NCBI GenBank assembly: GCA_022482625.1
Contig: JAKVOU010000001.1
Location: forward strand, 434,001 to 498,000
Reading direction: 5' to 3'
Source of the DNA: Spirochaetia bacterium
GTDB lineage: Bacteria > Spirochaetota > Spirochaetia > Sphaerochaetales > Sphaerochaetaceae
DNA length: 64,000 nucleotides
Shown: piece by piece, positions 27,872 through 37,090 of the stretch
Numbering within the stretch: position 1 is the first letter of the stretch
Layout of the letters: each line of letters opens with the position of its first letter
Translations under genes and position numbers: made by a program
Notes under the pieces: model-generated
What the model saw: only the letters and a program-made list of their open reading frames with translations
Database searches by the model: none
What the model was told of the DNA's origin: nothing

Positions 27872-29110
27872 GTGAGGGTCTTGCATACCAGCGACTGGCA
27901 CATAGGCAAGCAGATAGGAAACATGAGGATTCCTGATGTGCATGAAGCCTTCATGGGATTTCTGCGACAGATAGTCATTGACCGCCAGGTCGATGTCCTG
28001 CTGATAAGCGGTGATGTCTTTGACACCAGGTCTCCTTCCGCACAAAGTCAGAAAATGTTCTACGGGCATATGTTTGACCTGCTCCAGACCACAGGCCTTT
28101 CTCACATCGTCGTAACCAGCGGCAACCATGACAGTCCCGCAGTATTGTCCATGCTTGCCCGGATTTTCTCACCTTATGGCCTGCACATCGTCACTTCCTG
28201 CAATCCTGCTGATGAACTGCTCACACTCACAGACCGCAACGGAAAGCCGGCTCTTCAAGTACTGGCAGCCCCATTCCTGCGGGAAAGGGAAATACGGAAC
28301 AGCCAGGGAGAAGCCAGCACACAGGACCTGAGGGCTGCCCTGTCAAATGCCATTGCCGCACATTTCCGGCATGCACAGGAGCTGATGGAAGCAAAGTTTG
28401 ATCCTCTTTTGCCTACCATAGGCATGGCACATCTCTCTGCTGCAGGCTCCTCTGCAGAAAGCATAGACAAAGGCGCCGGGGTAAGGGATTTGTATATCGG
28501 AGGCCTGGATACGGTCAATCCTTCCATTTTCCCTGCCTTCTGCGATTATATGGCCCTCGGGCATATCCACCTTCCCCATGTGGTCGCACAAAATGAAGCC
28601 ATCCGATACTGCGGCAGCCCTATCAGCCTTGGGTTCGGTGAACATGGCAGAAAACAGATGCTGCTGATAGACTTCGACGGCAAAACACCAAAGGTCTCCC
28701 CAGTTGCCATACCTTGTTTCCTTTCCCTGCTGCAGGCAACAGGTACCGGACTGGATGAAATACTTACAAAGATCGACACCTATGCCAAAGAAAGAAAAAA
28801 CCTGACGGACCTGGTCAGACCGACCACCTATGTTGAAATCATCTACAAAGGTGAGAAACCGCTTCCCTCCCTCAAGAAAGACGTACAGGATCATCTGTCC
28901 GCATTGGATGGGGAATGGGTACTCAGCCAAATAAAGTCCTTGCGTTCCCTTGGCAAATTGACCGCACAAGATGCTTCGATACGTTTGGATGAACTGACAC
29001 CGGAAATTGTATTCGAGCAGATCGTAGGCAAAGACAATGCGTTACGCTATAAACCGCTGTTCGATCTTGCATATGCCGCAGCTCTTGCTGCGAAGGCTGA
29101 GGAAACATGA
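27872..29110 (+). CDS. sbcD: Exonuclease subunit SbcD (Mre11-like nuclease)
   Basis: Manganese-dependent nuclease that with SbcC cleaves DNA hairpins and ends. GTG start at 27872 with GAAGGAGG upstream. The metallophosphoesterase motifs are present: SDWHIGK, SGDVFD, SGNHDSPA, and the GHIHLPH metal ligands. 412 residues. It overlaps sbcC by 4 nt (ATGA). Confidence 0.95.
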   Translation: MRVLHTSDWHIGKQIGNMRIPDVHEAFMGFLRQIVIDRQVDVLLISGDVFDTRSPSAQSQKMFYGHMFDLLQTTGLSHIVVTSGNHDSPAVLSMLARIFSPYGLHIVTSCNPADELLTLTDRNGKPALQVLAAPFLREREIRNSQGEASTQDLRAALSNAIAAHFRHAQELMEAKFDPLLPTIGMAHLSAAGSSAESIDKGAGVRDLYIGGLDTVNPSIFPAFCDYMALGHIHLPHVVAQNEAIRYCGSPISLGFGEHGRKQMLLIDFDGKTPKVSPVAIPCFLSLLQATGTGLDEILTKIDTYAKERKNLTDLVRPTTYVEIIYKGEKPLPSLKKDVQDHLSALDGEWVLSQIKSLRSLGKLTAQDASIRLDELTPEIVFEQIVGKDNALRYKPLFDLAYAAALAAKAEET

Positions 29111-32100
29111 GAATCCAGAGCATCGAAGGAGAAAACATCAACTCCTTGAAAGGAAAGTGGAAAATTGACTTTACTGATCCATCCTTGGTACAGGACGGGC
29201 TTTTCCTCATCACCGGCGATACAGGAAGCGGCAAGACAAGCATTTTTGATGCCATCTGCCTTGCCCTCTTTGCAAGGACTCCGAGGATTGCCAACGTTTC
29301 TGCGACTTCCAATGAACTTATGAACAGGGACAGCGGTTCCTGCTATGCCAAGTTGACCTTTGCAAAGGGCAACAACGTCTATGTATCGCTTTTTTCACAG
29401 CATAGAGGCAGGTATGCTTCCTCAGGAAAGCTACAAGCCCCAAAAAGGGAACTCTCATTGCTGACAGGAAAGATACTTTATGACAGGGTATCGGGATACA
29501 ATGACCAGATAAGTAGGCTCATCGGCATGGATTTTGACCAGTTTACCCGTTCCATGCTGCTTTCCCAAGGAGAATTCAGCAAGTTCCTGCTCTGTGACGA
29601 AAAAGACCGGGCCACTATCCTGGAACAAATCACAGGAACTGACATCTACTCAAAGATAGGAAGCCAGATCTATGCCCTGTATAAGGATGAAGAAGCAAAG
29701 CTTGACAAGCTCAGGGAAGGCTTGGGCCAGATAATCCTTCTGGATGACCAGCAACTTGCAGCATTACAGTCTAAAAAGAGTCAGGCAGCTGATAGGCTCT
29801 TGCAGTTGTCTGCTGAAGAAAAAGGACTGCAGCAGATACTTGCCTGGTACGCTTCAATGCAGAAACAGGCCGAAAAAGAAAAAGACTTGGAAGAACTTGC
29901 CCTCCAGATTGACACTGGAAAAGACAACTATGGCAAGCAGAAAGAAAGACTTGGTTGGCATCAGGAAGCTGTCGGGTGCCTACCAAGCTATACCTTGCTG
30001 GACCTTTGCAATACCCAACTTCAAGAACTGTCAGCAAAAAGAGAAACGGCCGAAAAGAAGCTGGAAGCCTTGACCAGCGATCTTGCACACTATGAAACCG
30101 AGTCCAGTCAGGCAACCTCTGCCTTCAGCAAAGAAAAGGAATCCAATGAAAAGCTCAATGAGCTGACTGCCAAAATACGCCCCATCGACAGCAAAATAAC
30201 TTCCTTGACAGACTCGTCGACCATGTTGACAGGTTTGGTAGAAAAAGAAACCGACGAAGCGGAGAGCCAGCGCGAACAGGTGGAAAAACTGAAAGAAAGA
30301 ATTGCAGAACAAACAAAAAAGGTTGAATTTGCAAAACATTACTTGAAAGAACATGAAGCAGATGTACTGCTGGTAGAAGAACTTTCGCTCTACCTTGACG
30401 CCCGCACACGAAGAGATGAGTTTTTAAAAAATCTGGCTGTTACAAAAAAACAGATCCAGAACGCTGCACAGGAACAGGTCGAAATCTCAAAAGAATTGAC
30501 AGAGAAATCAGACAGCAAGGAAACCCTTGCACTGGAGTCTGCCGCAGCAACGTCAGAACTTGATGAAGCCACACATCGCCTTGCAACATTTCCTGATGCC
30601 GAAACACTGGAACAGCAAAGGCAGGAAGTTGGCCGTCTGCAGAAACTGGTCGAGGATGCTTCAGCCTTTTCCTCGCAAATGGAATCCCTTGAAGAAAAAA
30701 TCACTTCCCTTACGGTGCAAGAAGAACAGGAAGAAAATGAACAGCAACATTGCAGCCGACTCTATGAGAAACAGAAAGAGCTTGTAGCAGGATACAAGGA
30801 AAACCTTGGCATGGCGGAGAAACTTGCCGGACTCTCCGGCTATGTTTCATTGCTGCAAGAAGGACACCCTTGCCCTCTCTGCGGTTCAGTTTCCCACCCG
30901 AAGCCCGTTGCTTCTCCTGCAGAAGATCTCATGGCAATCAGAAAGAAGGTTTCAGTTGCCGAAACACAACTGGAAAAGCTTCAGGAAAGCCTGCATGAGG
31001 CAAAAGGAAAGCTGTCTTTGACACAAGCCCTTCTCAGTGCTGACAAAAAGACACGGACAGCGCTCTCTGACAGCATCAACCATGAATTCGGGATTGTCCC
31101 GGCACGGCTGCCTGAAAAGCAGGAAGTGCTGGAAAAAGAGTACGGCAGCCTTGCACTAAAGGTGAAAAGGCTCAATAAGGATAAGGAAGCAGCAAACCAA
31201 GCTATTTCAAAGCTGACAAAAGCTCAGCAGACTGCACAGAAGGCCCTTGCTGATTCTCAGAAGGAAACAGATAAACTTCGCCAGCAGCTGGAATCTCTAG
31301 GAAAAGACGAAGAGCGATCAAGAAAAGATGCTGATGCCATAGAAAGCAAGCTGAAACGTACAGAAGATGCACTCCTTCCCTTTGCTACATATGACAAGTT
31401 GGATGCAGCAAGCCTGAAAGGCCTGCGTGCTGCTTTCCAAGAACAAACTGCGACACTTGCAAAGATTGACCTCGCAGAACTTGAAGATCGACTTCAGCAT
31501 GCTACACTGAATCTCACGGCACAGCTTACAAGGCTTGGATCAGACAGGAATCAACTGGCAGCACTGCAGCAAAAACTTGCTGGACTGCGGACGGAAAGAA
31601 CGGAACTTTTTGGCAACCGTAACTGTGAAGCAGAACAGAAAGCTGCAGAAGAACGATTGGAAAAACGACGTACAGAAGAAAGAGAAGTACAGGCAAGACT
31701 CGCAACCTGCAAGGAAGAGATTGCTTCCCAGACAGCCCTGCTTGCATCTCTTGCTACATCACGGGATGAACAGCTGGATCTGCAGTCGACCTATAGGAAA
31801 AATTTGGAAGAGAAGCTTTCGGCACATGGTTTTTCAGATATCGCAACAATGCTTGCAGCAAAATTGGATGAAAGCCAACTTTCTGCAATAACGGAAGAGA
31901 CAAAGTCCTTTGAAACACAACAGCAGGAATATCAGACCAGGAAGCAACTGCATCTGCAGGCCCTTGATGAACTGGAACAGACAAGGCCGAAACAGGAAGA
32001 AGAGTCTGTACGTGACAGATCTGAAACCATAGCACAGGAAATCACGGCCCTGACAGAGCAGCAGGGAGCCATCGGCGCCCAGCTGGAAACCGATCGGCAA

Positions 32101-32676
32101 AACAGGCAAAGATACAGGACGAAGTTTACTCAGGTAACAGACCAGGAACAGATCACAGAAAAATGGAAACAGTTCAATTCCCTTTTGGGAAGCAGTGACG
32201 GTACCAAGTTCAGGAAACTTGCCCAAGGTATCACGCTTTCTGCATTGCTCAAGTCCGCAAATACAAAGCTTGAATTGCTCAATGACAGATACCAGCTTGC
32301 CGACGATACCGAATCCGACAGCCTTGATATCTCAGTCGTCGACAGCTACATGGGTGGAATCGTGCGCCCGGCCAGCAATCTTTCCGGCGGGGAAACCTTC
32401 CTGGTTTCACTCGCCCTTGCCCTCGCCCTGAGCCAGATGATGTCAAAGGAAGACGGCATTGATACTTTATTCCTTGATGAAGGCTTCGGCACCTTGGATG
32501 ATGAATTGCTCGATACCGCCATGAATGCCCTGGGAAACTTTGCCCAAGGCGGCAAGCTTATCGGTATCATCAGCCATGTTGACAAGCTCAGGGAAGTAAT
32601 CAACATCCAACTGCTTCTCCGTAGGAAAGGCGAAGGCTCTTCACGTATCGAAGGCCCCGGTGTTTCATACCTGTAA
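29107..32676 (+). CDS. sbcC: Exonuclease subunit SbcC (Rad50-like ATPase)
   Basis: ABC/SMC-type ATPase. 1189 residues. Walker A GDTGSGKTS at residues 37-45; long coiled coils on each side of a zinc hook CPLCGSVSHP at about 588; the C-terminal half has the LSGGETFLVSLALALALS signature (~1092) and Walker B DTLFLDEGFGTLDDE. The coiled-coil part is very rich in Glu, Gln, Lys and Ala. Last gene before the A/T-rich block. Confidence 0.96.
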   Translation: MRIQSIEGENINSLKGKWKIDFTDPSLVQDGLFLITGDTGSGKTSIFDAICLALFARTPRIANVSATSNELMNRDSGSCYAKLTFAKGNNVYVSLFSQHRGRYASSGKLQAPKRELSLLTGKILYDRVSGYNDQISRLIGMDFDQFTRSMLLSQGEFSKFLLCDEKDRATILEQITGTDIYSKIGSQIYALYKDEEAKLDKLREGLGQIILLDDQQLAALQSKKSQAADRLLQLSAEEKGLQQILAWYASMQKQAEKEKDLEELALQIDTGKDNYGKQKERLGWHQEAVGCLPSYTLLDLCNTQLQELSAKRETAEKKLEALTSDLAHYETESSQATSAFSKEKESNEKLNELTAKIRPIDSKITSLTDSSTMLTGLVEKETDEAESQREQVEKLKERIAEQTKKVEFAKHYLKEHEADVLLVEELSLYLDARTRRDEFLKNLAVTKKQIQNAAQEQVEISKELTEKSDSKETLALESAAATSELDEATHRLATFPDAETLEQQRQEVGRLQKLVEDASAFSSQMESLEEKITSLTVQEEQEENEQQHCSRLYEKQKELVAGYKENLGMAEKLAGLSGYVSLLQEGHPCPLCGSVSHPKPVASPAEDLMAIRKKVSVAETQLEKLQESLHEAKGKLSLTQALLSADKKTRTALSDSINHEFGIVPARLPEKQEVLEKEYGSLALKVKRLNKDKEAANQAISKLTKAQQTAQKALADSQKETDKLRQQLESLGKDEERSRKDADAIESKLKRTEDALLPFATYDKLDAASLKGLRAAFQEQTATLAKIDLAELEDRLQHATLNLTAQLTRLGSDRNQLAALQQKLAGLRTERTELFGNRNCEAEQKAAEERLEKRRTEEREVQARLATCKEEIASQTALLASLATSRDEQLDLQSTYRKNLEEKLSAHGFSDIATMLAAKLDESQLSAITEETKSFETQQQEYQTRKQLHLQALDELEQTRPKQEEESVRDRSETIAQEITALTEQQGAIGAQLETDRQNRQRYRTKFTQVTDQEQITEKWKQFNSLLGSSDGTKFRKLAQGITLSALLKSANTKLELLNDRYQLADDTESDSLDISVVDSYMGGIVRPASNLSGGETFLVSLALALALSQMMSKEDGIDTLFLDEGFGTLDDELLDTAMNALGNFAQGGKLIGIISHVDKLREVINIQLLLRRKGEGSSRIEGPGVSYL

Positions 32677-33176
32677 CTACAGGAGCATTTTCCCCCATCG
32701 TCCATTTTTCTTTACACCTTCCTTTACATATCTACCCACACTGGACAGTCAGCGTTACAGGACTTTGCCCTTTCCTTTTTGACGTCATCAAGACCTATGT
32801 ACCTATAGATTGAATTCACCTTTTTAGATAAGTACACTATCAAAAACAACAGTATTTAAAATGTGTTAGTAAAAATATACATAGTATATAAAATTAATTA
32901 GAAACATTAAATTTATGTATAAATTATAGAATATTAAATATTTTAATAATTTTATGTATACAAATAAAAATAATTATATCAATTAAATTTCAAAAAATAA
33001 GGAAATTTTTTTAAATATTTATTTTCAAAGTCAAAATAAATACACAATATTAGTCATAAATTAGACAATTATTCTTAAATAAAATTATTATTTATATATA
33101 ACAATATTGCATAAAATAAGAATATTTTATGTATATTTATTTTTTATACATATCAAAAATATTATATATTCATTTT

Positions 33177-33205
33177 TAGTACTTACTTATATTCAGTAAG
33201 TACTA
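33177..33205. repeat. Perfect 11-bp inverted repeat in the A/T-rich block
   Basis: TAGTACTTACT at 33177-33187 and AGTAAGTACTA at 33195-33205 around the 7-nt centre TATATTC. It lies just upstream of the predicted integrase promoter. It may be an operator, a weak terminator or a recombinase site. It stands out because the surrounding DNA has hardly any G or C. Confidence 0.8.
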
Positions 33206-33216
33206 GATTTTATTAA

Positions 33217-33246
33217 TTGACATAAAAAATGAATATAATATATTAT
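33217..33246 (+). promoter_or_regulatory. Predicted sigma-70 promoter for the integrase
   Basis: Perfect -35 TTGACA (33217-33222), 18-bp spacer, TATTAT (33241-33246, 5 of 6). It leaves a leader of about 100 nt before the integrase ATG at 33351. Confidence 0.6.
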
Positions 33247-33350
33247 AAATAAAGAATTAATAATAATTATAAAACATAGGAATTTTTCTCTATTATTCCA
33301 ATATTGAGCAAATTATTGAGCATTTATCCAGACGGAGGATACACGTAAAA

Positions 33351-34574
33351 ATGAGCAATCCAGCACCATTCACCATCTGCAAACTGAAGCAAAGGGACAA
33401 TGCCTACTTCTACGTGACATTCAGGGATGCTGCAACAGGCAGACGTGGTACGAAAAAAAGCATAGACAAGCTCAAAGCCAAGTCGGGCTTGGGCTTTGCC
33501 CACGTGACAAGGAAAGAAGAAGCAGTGCTCATTGCCAATACGCTGCTTGAACAGAAACAGGCTATGCTAGGAAAGCCTGAAACAACTTCCCTGCGTTCTT
33601 TTTTGCTTGAGTTCTTTGATTGGGATCACAGTCCCTACTATGTCCGACGCAGGATGCTTGATGCTGACAGTGTCTCACCTGATTATGTTTCTACAAGAAG
33701 AAACCTAATTGCCAATCATCTCATTCCATTGATTGACAGGAATATGTCCGTACAGCAGGTTACTACTCCATATCTCGAGCAACTCCAGCAAAAGCTTGCT
33801 GATGACGGCAAGCTTGCCCATGCAACAATCAATCTGATCATGGGAGCCCTTGGACAGGCACTAGGATATGCCCAGAAACTTTCACTGCTTCCTGCCGATG
33901 TCATCATACGCATTGAGAATCTCAGCGCGGGGCACAAAATACGGGGCATATTGGATCAGAGTGAAACACAACGGCTCATTGCCTATCTGGACGGACTCTC
34001 CGATCGACGTCCCTATCTCTCCTGCTGCCTTTCACTGTTGACAGGCATGCGTTCAGGGGAACTGCGCGCACTGCGCACTTCCCAGATACATGATGGCATG
34101 ATTGCCGTAGATGCTGCATATGCCAATATTGCCGGAATGAAACTCCCCAAAGGGAAAAAGGCAAGGACCGTCCCCTGCCCTTCATGGCTTTGTGAACAGT
34201 TGGTTTCCTTTGCAAAGCAAAATCCGTATGCCACAGGATTGGTCTTCTGGAGCAGAAAATCCGGAGGACCGGTTTCAAGCCATTACTTCTCTACGCAACT
34301 CCACAAGGCATTGTCAAAAGCAGACATCCTTACTGCAGAGGAAATTGAGACCAGAAATATAAGTTTCCATAGCCTAAGGCATATGGCAAATACCCTGCTG
34401 CGTGGTTCTGTCGATGAATATCTGCTGCGTCTCACCATCGGGCACAGCAGCGAAGCACTTTCTGATATGTATACACATATCAGCGACAATGCCCTTGCAA
34501 GTCTCAGAACAGCTCAGGAACAGCAGATCATGCCTTTCCTTTCAGTTTCTTCCACTGTAGATGGCAAGGAGTGA
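33351..34574 (+). CDS. Tyrosine-type site-specific recombinase
   Basis: 407 residues. All catalytic positions are visible: Arg (~233) in GMRSGELRAL, Lys (~270) in LPKGKKARTVP, His and Arg (~340, 343) in FHSLRHMANTLL, His (~365) in IGHSSEA and the nucleophile Tyr (~374) in MYTHIS. The N-terminal ~75 residues look like an arm-binding domain, followed by a SAM-like core-binding domain (~75-190). GGAGGATACACGTAAAA precedes the ATG. No excisionase, phage or conjugation gene is nearby, so it is a solitary integrase; no matching attL/attR was found. Confidence 0.92.
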   Translation: MSNPAPFTICKLKQRDNAYFYVTFRDAATGRRGTKKSIDKLKAKSGLGFAHVTRKEEAVLIANTLLEQKQAMLGKPETTSLRSFLLEFFDWDHSPYYVRRRMLDADSVSPDYVSTRRNLIANHLIPLIDRNMSVQQVTTPYLEQLQQKLADDGKLAHATINLIMGALGQALGYAQKLSLLPADVIIRIENLSAGHKIRGILDQSETQRLIAYLDGLSDRRPYLSCCLSLLTGMRSGELRALRTSQIHDGMIAVDAAYANIAGMKLPKGKKARTVPCPSWLCEQLVSFAKQNPYATGLVFWSRKSGGPVSSHYFSTQLHKALSKADILTAEEIETRNISFHSLRHMANTLLRGSVDEYLLRLTIGHSSEALSDMYTHISDNALASLRTAQEQQIMPFLSVSSTVDGKE

Positions 34575-34630
34575 CTGGCCATAAAACTAGTTTAGAAAAA
34601 TCATTTACCTTTTGCCTTTTTTGCCATCAA

Positions 34631-34654
34631 GGGGTATAGTGATACATATACCCC
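34631..34654. repeat. Inverted repeat between integrase and metY
   Basis: GGGGTAT (34631-34637) and ATACCCC (34648-34654), perfect 7 bp with a 10-nt loop. It precedes the terminator. It may add to termination or be part of a recombination site; role unknown. Confidence 0.5.
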
Positions 34655-34669
34655 ACTGCAAGGGGATAT

Positions 34670-34696
34670 TCCGGTATAGAAACCGGACTTTTTTTT
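34670..34696 (+). terminator. Terminator after the integrase gene
   Basis: TCCGGT (34670-34675) pairs with ACCGGA (34682-34687), followed by C and eight T residues. It separates the integrase from metY. Confidence 0.85.
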
Positions 34697-34721
34697 GGCA
34701 ATATGGTTGCAAGTCTGCCAT

Positions 34722-34751
34722 TTGCCATGGTATTTTTCAGTATTACATTAT
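34722..34751 (+). promoter_or_regulatory. Possible promoter for metY-metA
   Basis: TTGCCA (34722-34727), 18-bp spacer, CATTAT (34746-34751), just after the integrase terminator. The match is modest. I saw no SAM-I riboswitch or T-box features in this short leader. Confidence 0.3.
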
Positions 34752-34771
34752 CTTAGGAGTTTACACATAGA

Positions 34772-36064
34772 ATGAGTAGATACAAGTTGGCTACCAAATG
34801 CATCCAAAGCGGTTATGTTCCGAAAAACGGAGAGCCAAGGGTTCTACCTATCTGCCAGAGCACGACATACAGGTATACCAGTTCCACACAGTTGGCAAAA
34901 CTGTTTGACCTGGAAGAGCCGGGACATATGTATTCAAGGATTTCCAACCCTACCGTGGCATGTGTCGAAAGTAAAATCGCAGACCTTGAGGGTGGCGTCG
35001 GTGCCTTATGTACTTCCAGCGGACAAGCAGCTACGCTCATTGCAGTCCTCAATATCACGGAAGCAGGAGATAATGTAGTCTGCATGAACGATGTCTATGG
35101 CGGGACGACCAACCTTCTTGCAGTGACGCTGAAAAAGCTTGGTATCGAAACACGTTTCATTTCATCTGAAATGACAGATCTGCAGATAAGTACCTGCTTT
35201 GACACCCATACACGGCTGCTTTTCGGGGAAACACTATCCAATCCGGACTTAGTCGTATTGGATATCGAACGTTTTGCTACCATTGCCCATGGACACGGAG
35301 TCCCTCTGATCGTCGACAATACATTCGCTACACCCATCCTCTGCAATCCCTTCCACTGGGGTGCCGATATCGTCATCCATTCCACCACAAAGTACATGGA
35401 CGGACATGCGACAGTTGTCGGCGGCGTCGTCGTAGACAGCGGCAACTTCGATTGGGAAAAGGATGGCAGGTTCCCACAACTTTCCCAGCCGGATCCTTCC
35501 TACCACGGCGTAGTCTATACAAGCAAGTTCGGCAAGGAAGCATATATTGTCAAGGCAAGGACTCAACTTCTTCGTGATTTAGGCTGCAGCCCTCAACCGA
35601 CAGCAGCTTTTCTACTCAATCTGGGACTTGAAACATTGCATCTGAGGATGCCCCGTCATTGTGAAAATGCCTTTGCTGTTGCCACTTTCCTACAAACCTG
35701 TCCGCAGATTGAAAGCGTCGATTATCCAGGTCTCAAGGAAAGCAAAGATTATCGCCTGGCTCAGAAGTACCTGCGCGGCGGTATGGCCGGTGGTGTCGTT
35801 TCCTTTGTCATGGCTGGCGGTAGGAAAGCTGCGACCGTATTCATGGATTCGCTTGAACTGGCCGAAATCGTCGTCCATGTTGCCGATGCACGGACCTCGG
35901 TCCTGCATCCTGCTTCTACTACCCATCGTCAGCTGACCGATGAACAGCTTGAAGCTGCCGGCATCAGTCCTGGTTTCATCCGACTCAGTGTCGGTATCGA
36001 AGATATCGATGATATCATTGCAGATCTGCGGCAGGCACTGGACAAGGTAGCTACATGCCGATAA
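34772..36064 (+). CDS. metY: O-acetylhomoserine sulfhydrylase (Cys/Met metabolism PLP enzyme)
   Basis: Converts O-acetylhomoserine and sulfide to homocysteine. 430 residues, the length of MetY rather than the ~390 of MetB/MetC. The PLP lysine is in [10 protein letters not shown], preceded by [31 protein letters not shown] and the SGQAATL phosphate-binding turn are typical. [16 protein letters not shown] near the C-terminus is the family signature. It overlaps metA by 10 nt. The neighbouring MetA appears to make the acetylated substrate, which supports MetY over a cystathionine gamma-synthase or methionine gamma-lyase. Confidence 0.88.
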   Translation: MSRYKLATKCIQSGYVPKNGEPRVLPICQSTTYRYTSSTQLAKLFDLEEPGHMYSRISNPTVACVESKIADLEGGVGALCTSSGQAATLIAVLNITEAGDNVVCMNDVYGGTTNLLAVTLKKLGIETRFISSEMTDLQISTCFDTHTRLLFGETLSNPDLVVLDIERFATIAHGHGVPLIVDNTFATPILCNPFHWGADIVIHSTTKYMDGHATVVGGVVVDSGNFDWEKDGRFPQLSQPDPSYHGVVYTSKFGKEAYIVKARTQLLRDLGCSPQPTAAFLLNLGLETLHLRMPRHCENAFAVATFLQTCPQIESVDYPGLKESKDYRLAQKYLRGGMAGGVVSFVMAGGRKAATVFMDSLELAEIVVHVADARTSVLHPASTTHRQLTDEQLEAAGISPGFIRLSVGIEDIDDIIADLRQALDKVATCR

Positions 36065-37008
36065 AAATTCCCAATGATCTGCCAGCAAAAGTTGTACTTG
36101 AGCGCGAGAATATATTTACCATGGAAGAAGGACGGGCCTATAGCCAGGACATCCGTCCGCTTCGTATTGCAATCGTCAACCTGATGCCTACAAAGATCAG
36201 TACGGAAACACAGTTGGCCAGACTGCTGGGCAACAGTCCTCTGCAAGTTGAAGTCGACCTCATCCAAATGAGCACACATGAAAGCAAGAACACCAGTGCC
36301 GAACATATGCTTGCTTTCTACAAGACTTTTGCTGATATCAAGAAAAACCACTATGACGGGATGATCATAACAGGAGCTCCTGTCGAACAGCTACCCTTCG
36401 AGCAAGTGGAATATTGGGGCGAGCTGTGCAAGATCATGGAATGGAGCAAGACACATGTGCATTCCACTTTCCATATCTGCTGGGGAGCCCAGGCAGGGTT
36501 GTATTATCACTATGGAATTCACAAAGTACCGTTGAAAAAGAAGCTGTTCGGGGTCTATAAGCATAAGGTTACCTACGACCATCCGATTCTCCTGCGTGGT
36601 TTCGATGAAGTCTTCCTTGTGCCCCATTCCCGTTATACGACGGTACTCCGTTCAGATATCGAGCATGTGCATGAACTGAAGATCCTCGCAGCATCGGAGG
36701 AGGCAGGTCCATATGCAATCTCCAATGACAAGGGGAAACAGATTTTCATAACCGGACACAGTGAATACGACAGGCTGACATTGAGCGATGAATATTTCCG
36801 TGACAAAGAAAAGGGACTTCCTATCCAGGTACCGTACAATTATTTCCCAGATGATGACGATACGAAGACGCCCATCATGACCTGGCGAGGACATGCCAAT
36901 CTTCTATTCTCCAACTGGTTGAATTATTTTGTCTACCAGACTACACCGTTCGAGCTCAAGCTTGCAGGAACAAGCAAGGACCAGCATAAGATATTTTATG
37001 CCGAATGA
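36055..37008 (+). CDS. metA: Homoserine O-acetyltransferase, MetA type
   Basis: Acylates homoserine in the first committed step of methionine synthesis. 317 residues. Catalytic Cys142 is in [13 protein letters not shown], and the catalytic His/Glu are in ITGHSEYDR. Residue 111 is Glu ([16 protein letters not shown]). In this family Glu111 goes with acetyl-CoA and Gly111, as in E. coli, with succinyl-CoA, so acetyl transfer is predicted. Translation is probably coupled to metY through the 10-nt overlap. Confidence 0.93.
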   Translation: MPIKIPNDLPAKVVLERENIFTMEEGRAYSQDIRPLRIAIVNLMPTKISTETQLARLLGNSPLQVEVDLIQMSTHESKNTSAEHMLAFYKTFADIKKNHYDGMIITGAPVEQLPFEQVEYWGELCKIMEWSKTHVHSTFHICWGAQAGLYYHYGIHKVPLKKKLFGVYKHKVTYDHPILLRGFDEVFLVPHSRYTTVLRSDIEHVHELKILAASEEAGPYAISNDKGKQIFITGHSEYDRLTLSDEYFRDKEKGLPIQVPYNYFPDDDDTKTPIMTWRGHANLLFSNWLNYFVYQTTPFELKLAGTSKDQHKIFYAE

Positions 37009-37090
37009 TATAAAATGCGAGGCTTTCACCTACGGGAAACGGGCCTTGGAACCTATCAATATGTATAAGATGTTGTAAAAGAGGAACCGA

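Larger units (their letters stand above)
32677..33350. other. Long A/T-rich non-coding block upstream of the integrase
   Basis: 674 bases without a gene. From about 32,830 to 33,300 the sequence is almost entirely A and T, unlike everything around it. It holds five copies of the 8-mer TATGTATA or its complement TATACATA (32876-32883, 32914-32921, 32953-32960, 33128-33135, 33145-33152). Three direct copies extend to the 10-mer TTTATGTATA (32912, 32951, 33126). Also present are an 11-bp inverted repeat, a promoter, and a direct repeat of ATTGAGCA (33304-33322). It could contain integrase arm-binding sites or a recombination site (inference). Confidence 0.6.

Noticed and set aside
32830-33300. 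CRISPR-like repeats in the A/T-rich block
   Set aside because: The repeated units are 8-10 bases with irregular spacing and both orientations; there is no repeat-spacer pattern and no cas gene.
32830-33300. Replication origin
   Set aside because: A/T-rich, but no DnaA-box cluster and no dnaA, dnaN, gyr or par genes nearby.
34575-34771. SAM riboswitch or T-box before metY
   Set aside because: The leader is short and shows a terminator plus a second hairpin belonging to the integrase side; none of the conserved riboswitch core bases was found.
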